Shown here: one piece after another, positions 26,505-35,790 of the stretch
Numbering within the stretch: the stretch's first letter is position 1
How the letters are laid out: every line of letters begins with the position of its first letter
Assembly: GCA_016792685.1 (NCBI GenBank)
Contig: JAEULQ010000068.1
Coordinates: 32,177-96,176 of the forward strand
Direction of reading: 5' to 3'
Source: Tabrizicola sp.
GTDB taxonomy: Bacteria > Pseudomonadota > Alphaproteobacteria > Rhodobacterales > Rhodobacteraceae
Length of the DNA stretch: 64,000 bases
Made by a program: the position numbers and the translations under genes
Notes under the pieces: generated by a model
Told to the model about the DNA's origin: nothing
Seen by the model: the letters and a program-made list of their open reading frames with translations, nothing else
Database searches by the model: none

Positions 26505-26957
26505 ATGACGATTGCGTCCTATTTGAAGAAACACACCGAAGCCCTGGTGAAGGACGTGGGCATCGAGTCTGCTTGCGAGATCACCGGCAAGTCGAAGGCG
26601 ACGCTTGGTCGCTACTACTCTGACAGCGACGAACACGATGACCGGTTCATGCCGATCGATGTGGTGGCCCAGCTAGAAGGGTCGAGCCGCTTTCCCCATG
26701 TCACTGCGGCCTTGGCCGATCTGCGCGGGATCACGCTGTCCTACGACGGGGAAAAGCGCAATGCGACCTCATCCGGGGTCAACCAGGACGTGGTCGCACT
26801 GGCGCAGCGGTTCGGGATGCTGATGGCCGAGTACAACCAGGCCATCGGCGACGGCAAGATCTCGATCAATGAGGCCAAGCGCCTGTTGCGCGAGACGCTG
26901 GCCATCCAGCAGGTTCTGCTGGAGATGAAGCTGAACCTTGAGGAAGAGGCCAGCTGA
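26505..26957 (+). CDS. Small helical protein resembling phage CII-type regulators
   Basis: A 150-residue protein. Residues about 5-40 (ASYLKKHTEALVKDVGIESACEITGKSKATLGRYY) read like a helix-turn-helix in which KSKATLGRYYS would be the recognition helix. This recalls the phage regulatory protein CII/CP76 family (PF06892). The rest is helical, with a C-terminal amphipathic segment (RLLRETLAIQQVLLEMKLNLEEEAS) that could multimerise. No integrase or other phage gene is near, so it is a domesticated or chromosomal member. It lies behind a leader with hairpins. Confidence 0.65.
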   Translation: MTIASYLKKHTEALVKDVGIESACEITGKSKATLGRYYSDSDEHDDRFMPIDVVAQLEGSSRFPHVTAALADLRGITLSYDGEKRNATSSGVNQDVVALAQRFGMLMAEYNQAIGDGKISINEAKRLLRETLAIQQVLLEMKLNLEEEAS

Positions 26958-26973
26958 TCGCTGGCCGCCAGGG

Positions 26974-27990
26974 TCAGAAACCTTCGAGCACGATCTTGCC
27001 GCGGGCTGTCCCGCTTTCCAGGAGGCGATGCGCCGCAATCAGGTTGGGCGCGTTGATCGGCTTTAGCACCTCGGTCAACGTGCTGCGGATCTTGCCGTCA
27101 TCGACAAGCTTTGCCACCGCGTCCAGCAGCCGCGCCTGATCTTCGATGTCTGTCGTGCCGAAGATCGACCGGGTGAACATCATCTCCCAATGGATCGACA
27201 CCGACTTGCGCTTGAAGATCGAGATGTCGACTGGGCCTTTCGGGTCGTCGATCAAAGCAAAGCGGCCCTGAACCGCGATGAGCGCCGCGATTTCGGTCAG
27301 GTGCTGGTCGGTTTCGGTGGTCGAGAAGACAAAGGCTGGGGCGCCGATCCCAAGGGCTGCGACCTGCTCGGCTAGGGGCTTGCGGTGGTTGATGACGTGA
27401 TGGGCGCCAAGCTCGCGCACCCAGGTCTCGGTTTCCGGGCGTGAGGCGGTGGCGATGATTGTCAGGTCGGTCAGTGCCCGCAGAAGCTGGATCGTGATCG
27501 ATCCGACTCCGCCCGCGCCGCCGATGACCAGGATCGCATTCGCGGCCCCCGGAACCGGGCGGCGGATGTCGAGCCGGTCGAACAGCGCCTCCCAAGCGGT
27601 GATCGCGGTCAGGGGCAGGGCTGCAGCCTCGGCGTCGGACAGGCTGGCGGGCTTGTGGCCGACAATGCGCTCATCGACCAAGTGGAACTCGGCATTGGCG
27701 CCGGGGCGGGTGATGGAACCGGCATAGTAGACCTGGTCGCCGGGGCGGAAGCGGGTGACGTCGGGCCCGACCTCCACCACTTCGCCGACCGCGTCCCAGC
27801 CCAGCACCTTCCACTGCCCCGGTTCCGGCGTTGCCGAACGGCGGACCTTGGTATCGACCGGGTTCACCGAGACGGCCCTGACGGCGACCAGAAGGTCGCG
27901 CCCCTGCGGCATCGGGCGGGGCAGGGTGATGTCCTGCAGGGCGTCGGCGCGGTCGATCGCTCCGGGGGTCTGATAGCCAATCGCTTTCAT
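26974..27990 (-). CDS. Zinc-type alcohol dehydrogenase family / quinone oxidoreductase
   Basis: A 338-residue NADPH-dependent MDR-superfamily enzyme: a GroES-like N-terminal domain (VSVNPVDTKVRR, LGWDAVGEVVEVGPDV, FRPGDQVYYAG) and a Rossmann domain with VIGGAGGVGSITIQLLRAL. The structural-zinc cysteines are missing, as in quinone oxidoreductases and the ZinC-type YLL-like group. Substrates are likely alpha,beta-unsaturated carbonyls or quinones. It is divergent from an HxlR regulator with an operator-like palindrome between them, an arrangement seen for electrophile- or quinone-responsive oxidoreductases. Confidence 0.87.
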   Translation of the reverse strand: MKAIGYQTPGAIDRADALQDITLPRPMPQGRDLLVAVRAVSVNPVDTKVRRSATPEPGQWKVLGWDAVGEVVEVGPDVTRFRPGDQVYYAGSITRPGANAEFHLVDERIVGHKPASLSDAEAAALPLTAITAWEALFDRLDIRRPVPGAANAILVIGGAGGVGSITIQLLRALTDLTIIATASRPETETWVRELGAHHVINHRKPLAEQVAALGIGAPAFVFSTTETDQHLTEIAALIAVQGRFALIDDPKGPVDISIFKRKSVSIHWEMMFTRSIFGTTDIEDQARLLDAVAKLVDDGKIRSTLTEVLKPINAPNLIAAHRLLESGTARGKIVLEGF

Positions 27991-28032
27991 GGTCTGATCC
28001 TTTGCTTGCTTCGGACCTCAGATGCGCCTTAT

Positions 28033-28082
28033 GCTCATAATGAGCAATACGCACAAAATAAGCCTATACTATCAAAAAGGAT
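28033..28082. promoter_or_regulatory. Intergenic operator-like repeats between the oxidoreductase and HxlR gene
   Basis: A perfect GCTCAT-A-ATGAGC palindrome (28033-28045) and a CTATC...GATAG inverted repeat (about 28067-28082) lie in the 98-base gap. The AT-rich sequence suits divergent promoters, and an HxlR dimer could bind either repeat to control both genes. Confidence 0.5.
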
Positions 28083-28088
28083 AGCACG

Positions 28089-28469
28089 ATGGCCAAACCC
28101 CGCTTCTCGCGCTTTGACTGCGCGCCCGGCTGTTCGGTCGAGGCGGCGATCGGGCTGATCGATGGCAAGTGGAAGTCGGTGATCCTCTACCACCTGATGA
28201 CCCAGGGGACGCTGCGCTTCGGGGCCCTCGGGCGGATCGTGAAGGCAACTCCGCGCATGCTGACCAATCAGTTGCGTGAGCTTGAGGAGGACGGGCTGAT
28301 CACACGCACGGTCTTTGCGCAGGTGCCGCCTCGGGTGGACTATGCCCTATCGCCGCTTGGCCGCAGCATGGAGCCGATCCTGCAGGCGTTGAAGCTTTGG
28401 GGGGATGCCAATCTTGGCCTTTACGGCAAGCCGACCGCGTCCGCGCTGGAAAGCCCGGACGCGGCCTGA
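28089..28469 (+). CDS. HxlR-family transcriptional regulator
   Basis: A 126-residue winged-helix protein with the family signature CSVEAAIGLIDGKWKSVILYHLMTQGTLRF, then LTNQLRELEEDGLI and YALSPLGRSMEPIL. Members are dimeric and often sense oxidants or electrophiles through the conserved early cysteine, here Cys14 or Cys18 in FDCAPGCSVE. It has a AAAAAGGA ribosome-binding site and is divergent from the oxidoreductase, which is its likely target. Confidence 0.9.
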   Translation: MAKPRFSRFDCAPGCSVEAAIGLIDGKWKSVILYHLMTQGTLRFGALGRIVKATPRMLTNQLRELEEDGLITRTVFAQVPPRVDYALSPLGRSMEPILQALKLWGDANLGLYGKPTASALESPDAA

Positions 28470-28472
28470 GGC

Positions 28473-29846
28473 CTAGCGGCTTTCGCGACGGGGCGCGAAG
28501 CTGCCGCCTTGCGGTTTGCCCTGTGCCGGGCGCTGGCCCTGAGGCTTGCCCTGACCGCCGGGGCGACCCTGGCCGGAGGGTTTGCCCTGACCGCGCGGCG
28601 CTTGCGGCTTTGCGGTCAGTTTCTGGCCCTGACGACCCCCGCCACCCGGACGCTGTCCGCGGTTCTGCCCGGGTTTCGGCGCGGCGGCGACGATATCGGC
28701 GGCCCAGGGCGCGCCACCCACGACGGGCAGCGGGGCCTTCAGAAGCTTCTCGATCGCCTGCAGCTCACCCATTTCGGCCGGCGCGCAGAAGCTGATCGAC
28801 GAGCCATCCGCCCCCGCCCGCGCCGTGCGGCCGATGCGGTGGACGTAGTTCTCCGGGACGTTCGGCATGTCGAAATTGTAGACGTGGCGAACGGTCGGGA
28901 TGTCGATCCCCCGCGCCGCGACGTCCGTGGCGACCAGCACGTCAAGCTCGCCACCCCGGAACTCGGCCAGGGTCCTGTCACGCTGGTTCTGGCTTTTGTT
29001 GCCGTGGATCGAGCCTACCTTGAAGCCCCAGACCGCCAGAAGCTTCATCAGTTTTTCCGAGCCATGTTTGGTGCGGCCAAAGACCAGCGCCTGCTCGCCC
29101 GGGTGCTTCTTCAGGTATTCTTCCAGAAGCCGCGCCTTGTCGCCGTTCGGGATGTAATGGACGCCCTGGCTGATCCGCTCCACCGGCTTGCCGGGCGGTG
29201 CCACCTGCACCTTGACAGGATCGCGCAGATAGGTGTCGGCGATTTCCGAGATGTCCTTGGGCATGGTCGCGCTGAACAGCAGCGTTTGCCGCTTCTGCGG
29301 GATGTGCTTGGCGATCTTCCGAAGGGAATGGATGAAGCCCATGTCCAGCATGTGGTCGGCCTCGTCCAGGACGAGATAGCCGCATTTCTCCAGGGACACG
29401 TCGCCGCGTTCCAGAAGGTCGATCAGACGGCCCGGCGTCGCGACCAGCACGTCAGTGCCCTTCGACAGCGCCTGCGCCTGCTTGAAGAGGGATGCGCCGC
29501 CAACGACCATCGTCACCTTGACGGCTGTGCCCTTGGTGAAGACCTCGAAATTGTCCTTGATCTGGCCAATCAGTTCACGCGTCGGCGCCAGGATCAGCGC
29601 GCGGACGTTCTTCGGGCCCGGCGGGTGGCCGATGTCCAGCAGGCGGTGAAGCAGCGGCAGGCCGAAAGCGGCGGTCTTGCCGGTGCCGGTCTGGGCCAGA
29701 CCCATCAGGTCGCGGCCTTGCATGATGTAGGGAATTGCCTGCGCCTGGATCGGCGTCGGCGTTTTAAGCGTGGTCTTTTCCAGCGCTTTCAGAATTTTCG
29801 GCGAAAGGCCGAGCTCGGCAAAGCCGGTCATGGGGTCGTCCATCAA
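28473..29846 (-). CDS. rhlE: DEAD-box RNA helicase (RhlE type)
   Basis: An ATP-dependent RNA helicase of 457 residues. The core is complete: FAELGLSPKILKAL Q-motif, AQTGTGKTAAF (Walker A), PTRELIGQI, VLDEADHMLDMGF (DEAD), SATMP, VATDVAARGIDIP and HRIGRTARAG. The last 80 residues are a low-complexity basic Gly/Gln/Pro/Arg tail (repeats of GQGKP/GQGRP), typical of RhlE and likely an extra RNA-binding surface. Its role is ribosome assembly or RNA turnover at low temperature. It is convergent with the HxlR gene with 3 bases between the stops. Confidence 0.92.
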   Translation of the reverse strand: MMDDPMTGFAELGLSPKILKALEKTTLKTPTPIQAQAIPYIMQGRDLMGLAQTGTGKTAAFGLPLLHRLLDIGHPPGPKNVRALILAPTRELIGQIKDNFEVFTKGTAVKVTMVVGGASLFKQAQALSKGTDVLVATPGRLIDLLERGDVSLEKCGYLVLDEADHMLDMGFIHSLRKIAKHIPQKRQTLLFSATMPKDISEIADTYLRDPVKVQVAPPGKPVERISQGVHYIPNGDKARLLEEYLKKHPGEQALVFGRTKHGSEKLMKLLAVWGFKVGSIHGNKSQNQRDRTLAEFRGGELDVLVATDVAARGIDIPTVRHVYNFDMPNVPENYVHRIGRTARAGADGSSISFCAPAEMGELQAIEKLLKAPLPVVGGAPWAADIVAAAPKPGQNRGQRPGGGGRQGQKLTAKPQAPRGQGKPSGQGRPGGQGKPQGQRPAQGKPQGGSFAPRRESR

Positions 29847-30170
29847 TCAGAGTGCCCGCAGCCCTCGCCCCGGACGCCTGTCCGGAACCGTGCCGCTGGC
29901 GGCGCCCCTGCGTGAATGTGGGAACCTCATGTCCGGGCCTTTCGGTGCTCACGCGGCACGGGCTTCGGACAGGGGGCAAATGGGTGTATTCTGGGCCCAA
30001 GTCAAGCTGATTGCCCGATTATTGCCGGGACTGGACGTTGTTGTCGCCGAAGCGTAACACTTCGCGCGTTCCTGTTGCTGGTAGCCGTCCTTTCCCGAAA
30101 GGCTGCGGCGCTGCTGCGTTTGGCTGCCAAGTCTCTTTGTTTTCAACCGCTTGCCTGGGTCCGTGTCAAC
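29847..30170. other. 324-base gap upstream of the RND pump genes
   Basis: It separates rhlE and the divergent pump operon and so must hold both promoters. A small CGAAG/CTTCG inverted repeat (30048-30064) could be an operator. An open frame continuing upstream from the membrane-fusion gene is present, but its text does not look like a protein and it has no signal peptide. No regulator gene is present. Confidence 0.35.
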
Positions 30171-31259
30171 ATGCCGAAGCTTCATCGAATAGCCGCTCTC
30201 TGCGTCAGTCTTGCTGCGGGTGCCTGGGTTCTGTCCGGCGAGTTCTCGTCCGTCGGCAGCGCCGAGGAGGCGGAGGGTAAGGAATCCCCTACGACCGAGA
30301 CCGAAAAGGCCCCGCTAGTGCGCACGGTGGCAGCGGTGGAGCCGACCTTCATCGACCATTCCCGCGCTATCCGGCTATCCGGCATCACTGCGGCGGACAA
30401 GCGTGTCAGCCTGGCTGCCCGGGCCGAAGGCGTGATCGCCACGCTGTCGCTTGAAAAGGGGGCCCCGGTTGAGGCCGGAGCGATCGTGATGACGCTGGAG
30501 GGCCCCGAGGCCGTTGCGCAGGAAAAGATCGCCGAAATCGCACTCGCCCAGAAAGAACGCGACCTTGAGGTTGCCGAGAAGCTCTTTGCGGGTGGCAGCA
30601 CGTCGGAAAGCAACCTGACCAATGCAAGGTCGGCCCGCGATGCGGCGCTGGCGGAACTCAACCGCGCGCAGGCATCGGCGGACCGTCTTGAGTTGAAGGT
30701 GCCGTTCTCGGGGATCGTAGACAGTCTGTCGGTCGAGCTTGGCGAGTGGGTCCAGACCGGCGCGCCGGTAGCGACGATCCTGTCGCTTGATCCGATCCTG
30801 GTGAAGGCGGAGGTCAGCGAAGTGGATCTGGCCAGCGTTTCGGTCGGCTCGACCGCGAAAGTCCGGCTGGTCAATGGGCAGGAGATGGACGGGACGATCC
30901 GCCTGGTTGCCCGCGAGGCTTCGGCCGAGACGCGGACCTACCCGGTCGAGATTGCCTTGCCGAACCCAGATCTGACGCTACCGTCCGGCATGACGGCCGA
31001 AGTCGCACTGTTCGCGGCCCCCGTGCGTGCTGTCGTGGTGCCGCGGTCGATCATCACCCTGTCCGAAACGGGCGAGCTTGGCCTGCGTGTCGTGGGCGCA
31101 GATGGTCTGGCCCAGTTCGCCACAGTCACGATCATCGACGATACGCCCGACGGGCTGGTCGTGACCGGCGTGCCTGAGGGCGTGCGCATCATCACGGCCG
31201 GACAGGATCTGGTGCGCAACGGCGAGCCAGTCGAAGTTGCCGCCGAGGTCGGGCAATGA
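30171..31259 (+). CDS. RND efflux membrane-fusion (periplasmic adaptor) subunit
   Basis: A 362-residue adaptor that links an inner-membrane RND pump to an outer-membrane channel. The N terminus MPKLHRIAALCVSLAAGAWVLS is a signal or anchor segment, which sets the start at 30171. The biotin-lipoyl-like domain (SLAARAEGVIATLSLEKGAPVEAG and VPFSGIVDSLSVELGEWVQTG) brackets a helical hairpin of about 65 residues. A beta-barrel domain (LVKAEVSEVDLASVSVGSTAKVRL) follows. Its stop overlaps the pump start by 4 bp. No outer-membrane TolC-like gene is nearby. Confidence 0.9.
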   Translation: MPKLHRIAALCVSLAAGAWVLSGEFSSVGSAEEAEGKESPTTETEKAPLVRTVAAVEPTFIDHSRAIRLSGITAADKRVSLAARAEGVIATLSLEKGAPVEAGAIVMTLEGPEAVAQEKIAEIALAQKERDLEVAEKLFAGGSTSESNLTNARSARDAALAELNRAQASADRLELKVPFSGIVDSLSVELGEWVQTGAPVATILSLDPILVKAEVSEVDLASVSVGSTAKVRLVNGQEMDGTIRLVAREASAETRTYPVEIALPNPDLTLPSGMTAEVALFAAPVRAVVVPRSIITLSETGELGLRVVGADGLAQFATVTIIDDTPDGLVVTGVPEGVRIITAGQDLVRNGEPVEVAAEVGQ

Positions 31260-34200
31260 AACTTGTCGAAACCGCCATTGCGAATGCCAGGCTGACGATC
31301 TCGGTCCTGCTGTTCCTGATGCTGGCCGGCGCGATGGCCTATGTGAACATTCCGAAAGAGGCCGAGCCGGACATCAAGATTCCGGTGATGTATGTCAGCA
31401 TGCATTATTCCGGAATCTCGCCGGAGGATTCCGAACGCCTTTTGTTGCGCCCGATGGAAACGGCGCTGAAATCGATCACCGGAATCAAGAAGATGACCTC
31501 GAGCGCCTATCAGGGCGGGGGCAACGTGGTGATCGAGTTCCAGGCCGGCGCCGATTTGAAGAAGGCGCTGGATGATGTCCGCAACAAGGTGGATCAGGCC
31601 CGGCCCGAGTTGCCCGATGGCGCTGATGAGCCGACCGTCAACGAGATCAACCTGTCCGAGTTTCCCATCCTGGTCATCACCCTGTCTGGGGATGTGCCCG
31701 AGCGTGTCCTGGCTAAGGCCGGGCGCGAGCTGCGCGACAGGATCGAAGAAGTCTCGTCGGTTCTGAATGCCGAACTGCAGGGCGTTCGCGACGACCAGGT
31801 CGAAGTGGTGATCGACCCCGGCAAGCTTGCGACCTATGGCCTGCGTCCCGATATCCTGATTGCGGGTTTTGCCGCCGGAAACCAGCTGGTGGCCGCCGGT
31901 GAGCTTGAGGGCGCCGAAGGGCGCTATGCGATCAAGGTGCCCTCGCTGCTCGAGACCGTCGAGGATGTGGCCAATCTGCCCGTCGTTTCGACCAGCACCG
32001 CCACAGTCCGCGTTCGCGACATCGCCGAGATCCGTCCGACCCTGAAAGAGCCACAGACGGTGACCCGGCTTGATGGCGCCCCGGCCATTGCGATCGAGGT
32101 CTCGAAACGGGCCGGCGCGAACCTGATCGAGACGGTCGATGAAGTGAAGGCCGTGGCGGAAGAGTTCAAGGCACTGCTTCCCGAAGGCACGGTAGTCAGT
32201 TTCAGCCAGGACAAGTCGACGGATATCCGGCAGCTTCTTTTCGATCTGCAGAACTCGGTCCTGACTGCAGTCATCCTGGTCTTCATCGTCATCCTTTACG
32301 CCCTTTCGGTACGGTCCTCCTTGCTGATCGGCCTGGCGATCCCGGCGTCCTTCCTGATGGGGATGCTGGCCCTGTCGCTCTGGGGATATACCGTCAATAT
32401 CGTGGTTCTCTTCTCGCTGATCCTGGCGGTGGGGATGCTGGTCGATGACGCGATCATCGTCACCGAATATGCCGAACGTCGGATGAACGAGGGGATGGAG
32501 AAGCGCGCGGCTTTTGCCATGGCCTCGCACAAGATGACCGGACCGGTGGTTGCGGCCACCATGACCCGGGTTGCGGCCTTCTCGCCCTTGCTGTTCTGGC
32601 CGGGGATCGTCGGCGAGTTCATGAAATACCTGCCGATCACGCTGATCGTCACGCTTTCGGCCTCGCTTGTCTATGCGTTGATCTTCGTGCCCACGCTTGG
32701 CGCAATCATCTCCAAACCCTTCAAGCATCCGCCCGAACACAAGGACGGGGCCTATATGTGGGTCGTGGGCAAGGCCGTGCGGCACCCCTGGACCGTGCTG
32801 GTCCTTGCCGTGGGTCTGCTCGTTGCCGTGCCCTATACCTACACCCAGGTCGGGAAGGGCACCGAATTCTTCCCGGACGTCGAACCCGAGTTCGGCCTTC
32901 TCTACGTCAAGGCGCGCGGCAACCTGTCCATTGCCGAAAAGGATGCCCTTGTTGCCCAGGCCGAGGCCCGCATCCTTGGCTGGCCGGGGGTCGAGACGGT
33001 CTATACACGCTCCGGGGCGGGCGGCGGTCAGGGCAACGAAGTGGATGCCGACGTCATCGGCGTCATCCAGTACGAGTTCGTGGACTGGCGTGAGCGCAAG
33101 AGCGCCAACGCAATCCTTGCCGATCTGCGGACTGCGATGGTCGGGATTCCCGGGGTCGATATCCAGGTTTCGGTGCCGCAGGCCGGCCCTCCGACCGGCA
33201 AGGCGATCCAGATCCAGCTGTCGGCGGATGACCCGACCTACCTGAACCAGGTTGCGGCCGAAGTGGCCGATCGGCTGGCCGCAGTTCCGGATGTCATCGA
33301 CATCTCGAACGGGCTGCCGCCGCCGGGTGTCGACTGGGAGCTGCAGGTCGACCGCGCGGCCGCTGCGCGATACGGCATCGCGCCGTCGACCGTGGGGGCC
33401 ATGGTACAACTTGTGACCGGGGGGCTGAAGCTTTCCGACTATCGCCCGGCCGGGGCGGATGACGCAGTGGACATCGTGCTGCGCTTGCCCTCGGACCAGC
33501 GGACGATCTCGGCCCTGGATCAGTTGCGCATCCAGACGGCACAGGGATCGGTGCCGATCTCGAACTTCGTCACCCGCAAGGCTGCCCCCACAACGGGGAC
33601 GCTGACCCGGATCGACAGCGCCCGGACAGTGACAGTGCAGGCCGGCATCCGCGAAGGCGTGCAGGCCGATCAGGTCTATGCCAAGATCACCGAGGCGATG
33701 GACGCGGCCAATCTGGAGCAGTACGGCATCCGCTGGAAGCTTGCGGGTGAAGACGAAGAACAGGCCGAGGCCATGGCCTTCCTCGCCAATGCCTTTGTCG
33801 CAGCGATCTTCCTGATCTTTGCGGTGCTTTTGGCCCAGTTCAACAATTTCACCTCGGTCGGGCTGGTGCTTTCGGCGGTCGTCATGTCGACCATCGGGGT
33901 GTTCCTGGGCCTGATGATCATGGGCCAGCCTTTCAGCGTGGTCATGACCGGGATCGGTGTCATCGCGCTGGCCGGTGTTGTGGTGAACAACAACATCGTG
34001 CTGATCGACACCTATGATACCCTGCGGCGTGAGGGGAAGCCGAAGATCGAGGCGATCCTGCAGACCTGCCGCGAAAGGGCGCGGCCCGTGGTCCTGACCG
34101 CGTTGACGGCGATCCTGGGGGTGTTGCCCATCGCCTTCGGCCTGAACATGGAGCTCTTGAACCATGAGGTGACGATCGGCGCGCCCTCGACCCAATGGTG

Positions 34201-34405
34201 GATCGCGCTGTCCTCGGCCATCGTCTACGGCCTGGCCTTTGCGACCGGCCTGACGCTGATCGTCATCCCCTCGCTGCTGATGCTGGTTACCCGGGCCGAC
34301 AACCCGAAGCCCTGGTTCTGGCAGCGTGAGAAGCGGCGGGCGTGGTACGCCCAACACCGCCCCGAAAAGCTCCGGGGTCGGGGCAGGGCGCAGCCGGCGG
34401 AATAG
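31256..34405 (+). CDS. RND-family efflux transporter permease
   Basis: A 1049-residue AcrB/MexB-type proton antiporter. Twelve membrane segments and two large periplasmic loops are evident: MKLVETAIANARLTISVLLFLML start helix, PEAEPDI-like KEAEPDIKIPV, TM4 text LILAVGMLVDDAIIV with the paired Asp of proton relay, and the second-half GVVVNNNIVLIDTY. The N-terminal motif places it nearer the HAE1 group. The substrate (drug, bile, lipid or dye) cannot be read. It is coupled to the adaptor gene (ATGA overlap) and convergent with the PPOX gene, stop to stop with no gap. Confidence 0.92.
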   Translation: MKLVETAIANARLTISVLLFLMLAGAMAYVNIPKEAEPDIKIPVMYVSMHYSGISPEDSERLLLRPMETALKSITGIKKMTSSAYQGGGNVVIEFQAGADLKKALDDVRNKVDQARPELPDGADEPTVNEINLSEFPILVITLSGDVPERVLAKAGRELRDRIEEVSSVLNAELQGVRDDQVEVVIDPGKLATYGLRPDILIAGFAAGNQLVAAGELEGAEGRYAIKVPSLLETVEDVANLPVVSTSTATVRVRDIAEIRPTLKEPQTVTRLDGAPAIAIEVSKRAGANLIETVDEVKAVAEEFKALLPEGTVVSFSQDKSTDIRQLLFDLQNSVLTAVILVFIVILYALSVRSSLLIGLAIPASFLMGMLALSLWGYTVNIVVLFSLILAVGMLVDDAIIVTEYAERRMNEGMEKRAAFAMASHKMTGPVVAATMTRVAAFSPLLFWPGIVGEFMKYLPITLIVTLSASLVYALIFVPTLGAIISKPFKHPPEHKDGAYMWVVGKAVRHPWTVLVLAVGLLVAVPYTYTQVGKGTEFFPDVEPEFGLLYVKARGNLSIAEKDALVAQAEARILGWPGVETVYTRSGAGGGQGNEVDADVIGVIQYEFVDWRERKSANAILADLRTAMVGIPGVDIQVSVPQAGPPTGKAIQIQLSADDPTYLNQVAAEVADRLAAVPDVIDISNGLPPPGVDWELQVDRAAAARYGIAPSTVGAMVQLVTGGLKLSDYRPAGADDAVDIVLRLPSDQRTISALDQLRIQTAQGSVPISNFVTRKAAPTTGTLTRIDSARTVTVQAGIREGVQADQVYAKITEAMDAANLEQYGIRWKLAGEDEEQAEAMAFLANAFVAAIFLIFAVLLAQFNNFTSVGLVLSAVVMSTIGVFLGLMIMGQPFSVVMTGIGVIALAGVVVNNNIVLIDTYDTLRREGKPKIEAILQTCRERARPVVLTALTAILGVLPIAFGLNMELLNHEVTIGAPSTQWWIALSSAIVYGLAFATGLTLIVIPSLLMLVTRADNPKPWFWQREKRRAWYAQHRPEKLRGRGRAQPAE

Positions 34406-35056
34406 TCAGTACATCGAGCGGCGATAGTCGTCTTCAAGCCCTTCGTCGATCCGTTGCATTTCTGCAGGATCCTGCGGCGCGCCTGTCGTCTGGTCGAGGA
34501 TCATCTTCACCAGTGAAGGCATTTCCTTGCGGTCCTGCCGTGCTTCGGGGTCCCACAGGCGCGAGCGCCGGAAAGCCTTGGCACAGTGCAGAAAGACTTC
34601 GGTCACCCGCACAATGATGGCAAGCGTCGGTACTCGGTCGTTGACCGCCATGACCTGCAGGATATCGGGGTCGACTGTCAGGCTGGCCTGACCGTTCACC
34701 CGCAACGTGTCGTCAAATCCGGGGACCATGAACAAAAGCCCGACATTCGGATTGGCCAGGATGTTCGACAAGGTGTCCAGGCGGTTGTTCCCTGGCCGGT
34801 CCGGGATCGCCAGATTGCGGTCGTCCAGCACCTGCACAAAGCCTGCCGGGTCTCCGCGCGGGCTGACATCGGCCTTGCCGTCGCCGCCTTGCGTGCCGAT
34901 GCACAGGAAAGGAGCACGACGGATGAATTCCCTTGCGTGGGCGTCCAGCGCCGTCAGGGATTTCCGCGCGGCAAGATCATGGGTCGGGGGGTAAAGTGCG
35001 CGAAGGGCGGCTTCATCGGGGACTGAAAAGTCCGGCCGGGGCACAAGTCCTGTCAT
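34406..35056 (-). CDS. FMN-dependent PPOX-type flavoprotein (MSMEG_1061-like)
   Basis: A 216-residue split-barrel flavoprotein related to pyridoxamine-phosphate oxidase. The FMN-binding pattern is FLCIGTQGGDGKADVSPRGDPAGFVQVLDD with NRLDTLSNILANPNVGLLFMVPG, typical of the MSMEG_1061 subgroup. Such proteins bind FMN or F420-like cofactors; the substrate is unknown. Its stop directly abuts the RND pump stop on the other strand. ATG at 35056 is the plain start. Confidence 0.85.
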   Translation of the reverse strand: MTGLVPRPDFSVPDEAALRALYPPTHDLAARKSLTALDAHAREFIRRAPFLCIGTQGGDGKADVSPRGDPAGFVQVLDDRNLAIPDRPGNNRLDTLSNILANPNVGLLFMVPGFDDTLRVNGQASLTVDPDILQVMAVNDRVPTLAIIVRVTEVFLHCAKAFRRSRLWDPEARQDRKEMPSLVKMILDQTTGAPQDPAEMQRIDEGLEDDYRRSMY

Positions 35057-35103
35057 CTTTGGTCCTGCTGATCAGTGGGGACGTGAAGACCCTGACAGCA
35101 AGT

Positions 35104-35136
35104 TGGAAAAAGAAAAAGGGACGGCGATGCCGTCCC
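35104..35136 (-). terminator. Rho-independent terminator of tRNA-Ala
   Basis: On the minus strand a perfect stem GGGACGGC/GCCGTCCC with a three-base loop (35118-35136) is followed by TTTTTCTTTTT. It lies 16 bases past the tRNA 3' end, so it ends the tRNA transcript. Confidence 0.9.
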
Positions 35137-35152
35137 GCTTTCAGTTTCTCTT

Positions 35153-35228
<76 letters not shown>

Positions 35229-35329
35229 ACCGGAGAGAACCGCGCCGTTGCCGCCGCGATGCCGGGTGTTTAGGGGAGGTCGCCGGGGCGTGCAAGGGGA
35301 AAAATCCACCTTGCTCCCCGGCTTTTCCC

Positions 35330-35665
35330 TTAAACTTCTTCCTCGTCGCCCGGCACGTCGGCGAGGTCGTCGAGCGACACGTTGTCGTCGGCGTCGTCTT
35401 CCAGAAGATCGTCATCCATCTCGGTATCGTCGGCGACCGCGCCGTCCAGGAGGACGTCTTCGGCCTCCAGATCCTCGACCAGGACATCGTCATCCTTTTC
35501 GGGAACCGCGCGCGAAATGACCGAGGCCGCCATCTTGCGGCGAACGGATTCGATATCCACGATCTCGCCCGTGTAGGGGCTGACGATCGGTGTCCGGTTC
35601 AGGTCATAGAAGCGCTTGCCGGTCGTCGGGCAAATCCGCTTCGTGCCCCATTCTGCTTTGGGCAT
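35330..35665 (-). CDS. FYDLN acid-domain protein (TIGR02300 family)
   Basis: A 111-residue protein: a conserved head MPKAEWGTKRICPTTGKRFYDLN (the FYDLN signature), a linker, and a very acidic tail rich in Asp and Glu (DDDLLEDDADDN). The family is restricted mostly to alphaproteobacteria and has no known function. The second of two ATGs (35665) is chosen because the AAAGGG ribosome-binding site is correctly spaced from it and touches the first. It lies just upstream of tRNA-Ala on the same strand, an order I recall from related genomes. Confidence 0.9.
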   Translation of the reverse strand: MPKAEWGTKRICPTTGKRFYDLNRTPIVSPYTGEIVDIESVRRKMAASVISRAVPEKDDDVLVEDLEAEDVLLDGAVADDTEMDDDLLEDDADDNVSLDDLADVPGDEEEV

Positions 35666-35790
35666 GGTCATCCCTTTGAGTGGTCTGTGAGCCAGGAAAA
35701 CTGCCGCTTGCCACAGGTGCAGGCGAGTGTCAAAGCCTTTTGTGTGCCTGTGGAACTGGCTATGGTTGCTACAGGTTTCAAGGGGTCTTC

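Noticed and set aside
26505-26957. CII-like gene taken as part of a prophage
   Set aside because: No integrase, capsid, lysis or attachment-site signal nearby; neighbours are ordinary metabolic genes.
30938-34357. A very long open frame (over 1100 codons) on the minus strand across the RND pump genes
   Set aside because: It is the antisense shadow of a GC-rich gene. The text is dominated by Arg, His, Asp and Gly runs with no domain, while the plus strand gives a complete RND transporter.
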